Assembly: GCA_900555875.1 (NCBI GenBank)
Contig: USNB01000063.1
Span: 1 to 6,932, forward strand
Origin: an uncultured Eubacteriales bacterium
GTDB taxonomy: Bacteria > Bacillota > Clostridia > Christensenellales > Pumilibacteraceae
Reading direction: 5' to 3'
Length of the DNA: 6,932 nucleotides
Below are positions 5,981 to 6,932 of this stretch, piece after piece. Under the pieces are notes generated by a model. That model saw nothing but the letters and a program-made list of their open reading frames with translations. It was not told where the DNA came from and made no database searches. Positions within the stretch are counted from its first letter, which is position 1. Each line of letters starts with the position of its first letter. The position numbers and the translations under genes are program-made.

Positions 5981-6932
5981 ATGGATAAGAAGCAGTATGC
6001 ACTCGACAAGCATAAGGAGTGGAAGGGAAAGATCGAAGTCGTTACCCGCGCTCCGATAACCAATCGCGAAGAGCTTTCCGTCGCCTACACCCCCGGCGTC
6101 GCGGAGCCTTGCCTTGCGATATCCAAGGATGTTGACCTTTCTTACGTTTACACCCGCCGCGCTAACCTCGTAGCGGTCGTGACCGACGGAACGGCCGTCC
6201 TCGGACTCGGCGACATCGGTCCCGAAGCAGGCATGCCCGTTATGGAAGGCAAATGCGCACTGTTCAAGACTTTCGGCGATGTGGACGCGTTCCCGCTCTG
6301 CATCCGCTCCAAGGAAGTGGACGATATTGTAAAGACCGTTCAGCTTCTTGCGGGAAGCTTCGGCGGCATCAATCTCGAGGATATCTCCGCACCCCGCTGC
6401 TTCGAGATAGAGAAGCGCCTTAAGGAAGTATGCGATATCCCCGTATTCCACGACGATCAGCACGGTACGGCAGTCGTTACGATGGCTGCGATGATCAACG
6501 CGCTCAAGCTCGTGGGTAAGAAGATAGAGGACGTCAGCGTCGTCGTCAACGGTTCGGGCGCAGCGGGCATCGCGATCACGCGTCTGCTCATGAGCCGCGG
6601 ACTCAAGAAGGTCATCCTCTGCGACCGCAAAGGCGCCATATACAAGGGAAGGGACGGTCTCAACCCCATCAAAGCCGAGATGGCGGAGATCTCCAACCTC
6701 GAAAGAAAGGCAGGAAGCCTTAAAGACGTTATCGTCGGCGCAGACGTGTTCATCGGCGTTTCCGCTCCCGGCAGCGTAACGGCGGAAATGGTCAAGTCCA
6801 TGAACCGCGATCCCATCATCTTCGCGATGGCTAATCCCACCCCCGAGATCATGCCCGACGAGGCGCTCGCGGCGGGCGCGAAAGTCGTCGGCACCGGCCG
6901 CAGCGACTTCCCGAACCAGATAAACAACGTTC
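5981..6932 (+). CDS. NAD(P)-dependent malic enzyme, short bacterial type (3' truncated)
   Basis: The frame opens at ATG 5981 and is still open at the window end, giving 317 residues of a family usually about 390-410 aa. The enzyme oxidatively decarboxylates malate to pyruvate and CO2 with reduction of NAD(P)+. Visible residues are Y36 in AYTPGVAEP and K91 in EGKCALFK (proposed acid/base pair), the metal-binding segment NLED (131-134), and FHDDQHGTA (157-164) with D158 and D159. The dinucleotide motif is GSGAAG (191-196), followed by D215 in ILCDRKG, an acid that usually favours NAD+ over NADP+. Substrate-side motifs MANPTPE (283-289) and GTGRSDFPNQINN (304-316) close the visible part. There is no room for a C-terminal phosphotransacetylase-like domain to be judged, as that would lie outside. 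A weak RBS (AGGT, 5969-5972) precedes the start. It lies 21 bp after the dehydrogenase and is presumably in the same operon. Confidence 0.95.
   Translation, partial: MDKKQYALDKHKEWKGKIEVVTRAPITNREELSVAYTPGVAEPCLAISKDVDLSYVYTRRANLVAVVTDGTAVLGLGDIGPEAGMPVMEGKCALFKTFGDVDAFPLCIRSKEVDDIVKTVQLLAGSFGGINLEDISAPRCFEIEKRLKEVCDIPVFHDDQHGTAVVTMAAMINALKLVGKKIEDVSVVVNGSGAAGIAITRLLMSRGLKKVILCDRKGAIYKGRDGLNPIKAEMAEISNLERKAGSLKDVIVGADVFIGVSAPGSVTAEMVKSMNRDPIIFAMANPTPEIMPDEALAAGAKVVGTGRSDFPNQINNV

Noticed and set aside
4592..6463. A 623-codon open frame on the minus strand
   Set aside because: It runs antisense through the end of the alcohol dehydrogenase gene, the terminator, the promoter/leader, the whole dehydrogenase gene and part of the malic enzyme gene, all of which are strongly supported on the plus strand. 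Its product shows no recognisable domain and has the composition of a codon-bias shadow.

Overview
All six genes in this 6.9 kb window lie on the + strand. The coding DNA is moderately GC-rich and the intergenic DNA is AT-rich. Starts follow Shine-Dalgarno sequences, the promoters are textbook vegetative sigma-factor (SigA/sigma-70) types, and the metabolic genes suit an anaerobic fermenter. I infer an uncultured Clostridia-like member of the Bacillota. No rRNA or other taxonomic marker is present, so this is only a best guess.

Region 1 (1-3329) looks like an accessory operon of three tightly spaced genes, with gaps of 19 and 13 bp. The first is the C-terminal part of a large UPF1-like superfamily 1 helicase that ends in a Vsr/DUF559-like nuclease-fold domain whose usual acidic residues appear to be replaced. 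The second is an unrecognised, methionine-rich, all-helical protein of 256 aa with a Pro/Ala-rich tail and a short hydrophobic-acidic C-terminus. The third is a classic-clade AAA ATPase of 382 aa with a helical N-terminal extension, closest in overall plan to Vps4/katanin-type enzymes. A helical partner encoded just before a Vps4-like ATPase recalls the ESCRT-III/Vps4 pairing. I offer this as a testable hypothesis, not an identification. Coupling such a pair to a helicase is the most unusual thing in the window.

Region 2 (3330-3483) separates this operon from the metabolic genes. It holds a perfect 18-bp inverted repeat whose right arm runs into the -35 box of a near-consensus promoter (TTGACA-17-TACAAT).

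Region 3 (3484-6932) carries fermentation and redox genes. An iron-type alcohol dehydrogenase, related to the C-terminal half of AdhE, has its own promoter and a strong intrinsic terminator. A 325-bp non-coding stretch follows, with an extended -10 promoter and a roughly 158-nt structured leader. Next is an LDH-fold 2-hydroxyacid dehydrogenase that has arginine where lactate dehydrogenases have the specificity glutamine. A malic enzyme follows 21 bp later and runs off the window. The arginine and the malic enzyme neighbour suggest a malate dehydrogenase/malic enzyme pair (oxaloacetate to malate to pyruvate, the malate shunt), although much of the dehydrogenase scaffold looks like LDH.

Codon use supports the split. 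Isoleucine is often ATA in the helicase operon but mostly ATC in the dehydrogenase genes, as expected if the latter are highly expressed.
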